64,000 nt of DNA from Parietaria judaica (Eukaryota; Streptophyta; Magnoliopsida; Rosales; Urticaceae). Of this stretch, positions 59,192 to 64,000 are shown one piece after another (the first letter of the stretch is position 1; every line of letters begins with the position of its first letter). The notes under the pieces were generated by a model. That model searched no databases, had not been told where the DNA came from, and was given only the letters and a program-made list of their open reading frames with translations. The position numbers and the translations under genes are program-made. The stretch spans positions 19,959,056-20,023,055 of the forward strand of contig OX940868.1 of the NCBI GenBank assembly GCA_954871525.1, given 5' to 3'.

Positions 59192-60065
59192 TATATAAAA
59201 TTAGGGTTTGGCTTCATATTATTATGTTATTATTGTTGATTTTTTTTCTATGTGATTTCTCAATCTCTCTCTATATAAATTTTTGTGTTTTGTATGTCAT
59301 GTTAATTTGTTTTTTGAAACATCTTCATGTAATATATTGCTTCTACTAGAACGAGTTATTTTATTTTAATCATAACTTTCTTATTAAATTAATAATGTCA
59401 TAATTAATTTTTCTATGTAGCTTTAGTAAAAATTGATGAGTTATATTACTTTTATACTATCTTAAATATATAAATATTCAACAATATGTTTAATAAATAT
59501 TTTGGAGGGTACAAATTAAAGATGCAATGTCATATACTTATATGTAATCAATGTCATTTAATTCATATAGTTGGGTATATATTATGATAATCAATAAATT
59601 AAAAGCAATAATTTTATTTTTTATTTTTTCCTTGATAGTGGTTTTTGTTAAATTCAAACCCTCACTTATTGAACATTGAACACTGAACACAACCACCACC
59701 ACAATTTAAATACATGCCATTTAATTAGATATATTTAATCTTTAACAAAAATGATACATTTATATATATGAAAACTGGACCATATATACATATAGTGCCA
59801 TTTAATTGAATGTTTAATGTGAGTAAATTACTTTTATTGTACTGATTAGAGTGATCTGATGAAAAAATTACATCAAATTTTCGCCTTAATTATATAAGAC
59901 GTATAGAATAAAAATATTTGTAGACCGACACTGCTAATTTTATTTTATACTAGACTACAGAATTAATTTTAGACGTACGATACATTATAATAATAATATT
60001 AGATAAGTGTTTTTTTTACACGTGTTTTAACACTAAAATATCGTCATTGTAGTTCATCTACTAGC
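59192..60065. other. 3' flank of the 58.5-kb gene and A+T-rich intergenic DNA
   Basis: No further gene or repeat recognised before the LINE poly(A). Confidence 0.55.
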
Positions 60066-63000
60066 TTTTTTTTTTTTTTTTTTTTTTTGAAAGCAATTTG
60101 ATTTCATTCAATCAAAGGAGTTGGGGAGGAGAATCCCTCAACACTGTTGCTACAAGCCACTCCGGGCAATAAGGACACACAAGATCCAAAACAAGAGAAG
60201 AGAGACGTCTCTTGGCCAAAGCATTAGCCACCTCGTTACATTCCCGTGGAACCCAAATCCACTCTCCGGTTCCGCCTAGCTCTCGGCCGAGCTCCTGCAC
60301 CTCCGCAATAATCGGACCTTGCAAGCCCAACGAGTCTCGTGCCTTGGTGAGGTGCGAAGCCCGCAAGCAATCCGTCTCGGCATGCTCGATCTTCCACCCC
60401 CGTTCGCGTGCGAAGAGAAGCCCCCGTCGCATCGCAATGCACTCTCCGGTGAGTGCCGAGTCTACACGGTCGACCAAAGAAGCCATGACTCCCATAACCC
60501 GACCGTGGTGGTCCCGGACAACTGCTCCCACCGCTGCCCGTTCCGTCTCCCTGTCCCAAGCCGCGTCTACGTTAAGCTTGAGGCTCCCCGCAGCCGGCCC
60601 GGACCAAGCCCTCGGTACGTCCTCCCTCGGCGAGCGGTGGTTCTCCGTCGCGAACGCACACCGCTTGAAACTTGTGAACCATCCGTCGACTTCTTCCACC
60701 CAAGTCTCTGGGGCCCGTACGCGGTGCTCGAAGAGACGAAGGTTCCGGTCGGACCACGCCGCCCAAATTAGCCCGCAAAAGAGCTCGAAGTGCGGTTTGG
60801 AAAGACTCTCGAGCGCCCGGTAGCACAACTCCCGAAACGGAATCTCCCCCGTCTTTTCCACCCACCTGTGGATCGTCGATGATGCCCAAATGGCCTTGGC
60901 TCTCTCGCACCCCCAAATAGCATGTAAGGCGTCCTCCGGGAGCACCCCGCAAAAGTTGCAAAAGGGTAGAACGTCTACCCCCCGGATCCGAAGTGCCCCA
61001 TTGGTCGGAAGAGCTTCCGACCACGCGCGCCACACCATGTGCTTCACTTTCGCGGGGATCGCCGTGCCCCATAAGGCTTTCCACCAGTTCGGCTCCCCCT
61101 TTCTCGAGCCCGAAGGTCCGCACCGTGCTTCCGACCTAGCTAGTCGGTAACCGGACCGCACCGAGTAGATCCCGTTGTCTTCGTGGTGCCAGACAAGTCG
61201 ATCTAGACCCTTCCCTACCGGGATCCTCAAGACGGCCTCCGCATCGTAGGGGGTTAAGAGGGCCTCGACCCGAGAGAGGTCCCAATGGCCGTGGGAGATT
61301 AGATCGGCTACCCGCCACGGATACCCGTCGTCCGGAGCCTTTGAGGTGGCGAAGAAAGCCCCAGGCCGAGGGATCCAGGGTTGGCCGTGGACCCTTACGT
61401 TGCCGTCCCCGATTTGCCATCTCGTGCCGCGTCTAAGCAAGTCTCGTCCCCAACACAGACTTTTGCACAGGAATGAGGGACGTCCCTTGCATTTGAAGTC
61501 GAGGATCGAGGTGTCGGGGTAGTACTTAGCTTTTAGAATCCGCGCGAGGAGACAACTAGGATTTTGGATGATCCGCCACGAAAGCCGTGCTACGAGGGCC
61601 CGGTTGAAATCACCCATGTCCTTGAAGCCCAAACCACCTTCCCCTTTCGGCTTTGCGAGAACGTCCCATCTCCGCCAATGGATCTTTCTCGATTCCTCCG
61701 ACCCGCCCCACCAAAACCGAGCGGTAGTAGCGTGAAGATCTTTGATGGTGCGGACGGGGAGCCGGAAAAGACTCATGAGATAGGTGGGGATGGCTTGCAC
61801 CACTGATTTGATCAGGACTTCCCGCCCCCCGGCCGAGAAGAGCTTCGCTTTCCACGTCCCGAGATGCTTCTTGACCCGGGCCGTGATCTTGCTAAAGACT
61901 GCGCACTTGTTTTGGCCGACGTGTACCGGAAGCCCGAGATAAGACTCGAGGTCCGGAACGGCCCGCATACCAAGCACCCGTGAGATGGATCCGCCATGTG
62001 TCTCGACTACATTTCGTGAAAAGCTCACCATGGACTTATCCGTGTTAACGGTTTGTCCCGTCCCCTTCTCGTAAACTTTGAGGACACCGCTAATAGCTTG
62101 GCCGCACCCGACACTCGCCTCCCCGAAGATGATGCAGTCATCCGCAAAGAGAAGATGTGTCACCGACGGGGCTCCCCGACGGCACGCGAAACCGTGTAGG
62201 AGTCCAAGCCTCTCTTGCCCTCGGATGAGCGCGGAAAGGCCCTCCGCGCACACTAGGAAGAGATACGGCGACAAAGGGCAACCTTGCCGGAGTCCGCGGG
62301 TCGGCGAGAAAGAATTTCCGGTTCTTCCGTTAAGGACGATGGAAAAGACCGGTGTCGAAATGCAGTCCCGTACCACGGCTATAATTCGCGGCCCGAACCC
62401 CATCCGATGCAACATTGCTTCCACGAACCCCCATTCGACCCGGTCGTAAGCTTTGCTCATATCGAGCTTTATGGCCATCGCCCCCTTCTTTTGATGACGG
62501 ATTTGCCGGATAGAATGAAGAAGCTCGTAGGCGATGGCGGCATTGTCCGTAATCAAGCGTCCGGGAACGAAAGCGCTTTGAGCTTCCGAGATGATGGAGG
62601 CGAGGGCGCCTTTTATCCGATTAGCGACCACTTTGGAGACGAGCTTGAGAAGCACATTGCACAAACTAATCGGTCGGAAGTCTTGTACTCTCCTTGGGTT
62701 CTTCACCTTGGGCAAGAGTACAATGTTGGTGGCGTTCCATTCTCTCACACTCCTCCGCCCGTTAAGGACATCCAAACACTCTTCCCGAATCTTCGGCCCC
62801 ACGGTCCCCCAAAGTTTTTGGAAGAAAACCGCGTGAAAGCCGTCGGGGCCCGGCGCCTTCCTAGGGCCCATCGAGGAGAGAGCGGCATTGATCTCGTCCG
62901 CGGTGAACCTCTCCTCGGTGATCTCCCGTTGCCCCGCCGAGATAGAAGCAACGTCCTCCGTCGTGATCAAGCCGAAATCCCTCTCCGAGGCGCCGTTCGA

Positions 63001-64000
63001 AGAGTAAATGTTCGAGAAGTATTTGTCGAGCACTTCTCGAACATCCTTCTCCGATGTCACCCATTCCCCAGCCTCGTTCAAGATACCTCGGATTTGGTTT
63101 TGCGTCCTCCGACGTGTGGCACGGGCGTGGAAGTAAGCCGTGTTCCTATCCCCTCCGCGTAACCAATCGGCCCTCGCGCGTTGCTTCCAAAGATACTCTT
63201 CCATCACGAGGAGCGAATCTCGTTCCTCGTTCAAGGACCTCAAATCGGCTCTTGTTTCCGGAGTAAAATCCGTTTTGTGAAGATGCTCAATCTGCTCCGA
63301 GAGCGCTTTGATTCTCTTTTCCCGGTTGCCAAAGGTCGTGCCCGCCCATACGCGGAGAGCCTTTTGACACTTCCCGAGGCTTGCCGCACACCCTCTAGAA
63401 ACCCAGTCGGTCCCACCCGAACCCCACGCAGCACGGACCACCTCGGCTCAACCGTCGTTTAAGAGCCAACTCGGCTCAAAGGCCCATCTCCTCCCCATGG
63501 CCGAGTTGGGATTGTGCATCATCGGGTCCGAGCTTGTGTTAATGAGAAGCGCTCTATGATCCGAGCCCCAAAAGCCCAACACCTTCACATTCCCCGACGG
63601 GTAAGCCGACTTCCACGCCGGGTTTGCGCACGCTCGATCGAGTCGACTTTGGACGTTCCGCTCCCCCACTTGCATATTGCTCCAAGTGCAGTGTTCACCT
63701 ACAAAACCCAAGTCGAGAAGATCACATACCTCGAGCGCGTTGGCGAAGCGCTCCATGGGAGCTGTCTTCCTCCGAACCCGGCTCATGTGCTCGAACTCGT
63801 GAAGCACCTCGTTAAAATCTCCCGCGCACATCCACGGGCTTGCATCGCCGTTATGAAGCCGACGTAGAAGCTCCCACGAAAGGTGTCGAGAAGCTTCGAT
63901 CGGGTCCCCGTAGAAACCCGTGAACCTTGACGTCACCCCGAGCTCGTCTCTAACTCCCACGTCGATATGCCGTCTGCTAAAGCTACGGATATCGACCTCC
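60066..64000 (-). mobile_element. L1-type LINE retrotransposon (continues past the window)
   Basis: A 23-base T run (60066-60088), the minus-strand poly(A), is followed by a short 3' UTR and then ORF2. The same 3' UTR phrase (TTGATTTCATTCAATCAAA and inverse) is in the truncated copy at 37880-37900. The high GC of the body contrasts with the flanks. The 5' end, including any ORF1, lies outside. Confidence 0.96.
60112..64000 (-). pseudogene. LINE ORF2: endonuclease, reverse transcriptase, zinc-knuckle, RNase H; one internal stop
   Basis: The reading frame is open from the right edge down to TGA at 60112-60114 except for one TGA at 63448-63450. The upstream part holds an apurinic-endonuclease-like region with AGDFNEVL and the catalytic SDHRALL. 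Downstream (numbering from 63441): PGPDGF near 197, the RT domain with the catalytic FADD near 431-434, a zf-RVT module (about 780-850) with CNFCG, and a C-terminal RNase H domain (KLNVDAAWDRET...GECIAMRRG...HAETDCLRASH...NALAKRR). The two sides of the stop are in the same frame, so a single base change explains it; CGA to TGA at a CpG is the simplest cause. Otherwise uninterrupted, so the copy is young. Confidence 0.93.

Noticed and set aside
60212..60823. 203-codon plus-strand frame
   Set aside because: Antisense of the LINE RNase H region; GC-rich codon bias opens the opposite strand.

Overview
The window is nuclear DNA of a flowering plant, most probably a eudicot. Genes have GT-AG introns, intergenic DNA is very A+T-rich, and there is a plant-type intron-containing tRNA-Tyr gene. 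The transposon families are those typical of plants: Mutator-like MITEs, hAT, PIF/Harbinger, L1-type LINEs and small non-autonomous LTR elements. Nothing bacterial or viral was recognised. The species cannot be named from what is here.

Genes from left to right: a CBL-interacting protein kinase cut by the left edge (CIPK14/11 type, + strand); a three-exon membrane/zinc-ribbon/coiled-coil protein usually annotated as 'stress response NST1-like' (14.3-18.4 kb, +); a tRNA-Tyr gene preceded by a ~1 kb tandem array that looks built from decayed tRNA-Tyr copies; a second kinase of CIPK15 type (20.6-22.0 kb, -); a saposin-B protein of five coding exons with one GC-AG intron (32.4-34.2 kb, -); a WEB-family coiled-coil protein (39.6-41.6 kb, -); and an unclassified 231-residue plant protein (58.5-59.2 kb, +). 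From memory, Arabidopsis places a saposin-B gene, CIPK15 and CIPK14 side by side on chromosome 5, so this looks like an expanded version of the same ancestral block. The two kinases would act in calcium signalling through CBL sensors.

Most of the remaining DNA is transposon-derived, and many boundaries are fixed by exact target-site duplications (TSDs). Five Mutator-like palindromic elements share a GGGTTAA/GGGTAAA/GGGATAA-type end and each has a perfect 9-bp TSD. One of them (43934-45354) is a nested palindrome. Two hAT elements have 8-bp TSDs. A Harbinger-type element carries a small SINE-like insertion. Two related small LTR retrotransposons (LARD/TRIM-like) lie on the minus strand; one interrupts a 5'-truncated LINE, and the other has almost identical LTRs and sits in a gene-fragment-bearing region that contains an 18-codon piece of histone H3.3. 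A 4.1-kb solo-LTR-like block fills 50.5-54.5 kb. A long L1-type LINE with a nearly open ORF2 fills the right end and runs off the window.

The least ordinary features are the tRNA-Tyr-derived tandem array, the nested palindrome, and the H3.3 fragment in the putative Pack-type element. No wholly new defence or enzymatic system is visible.
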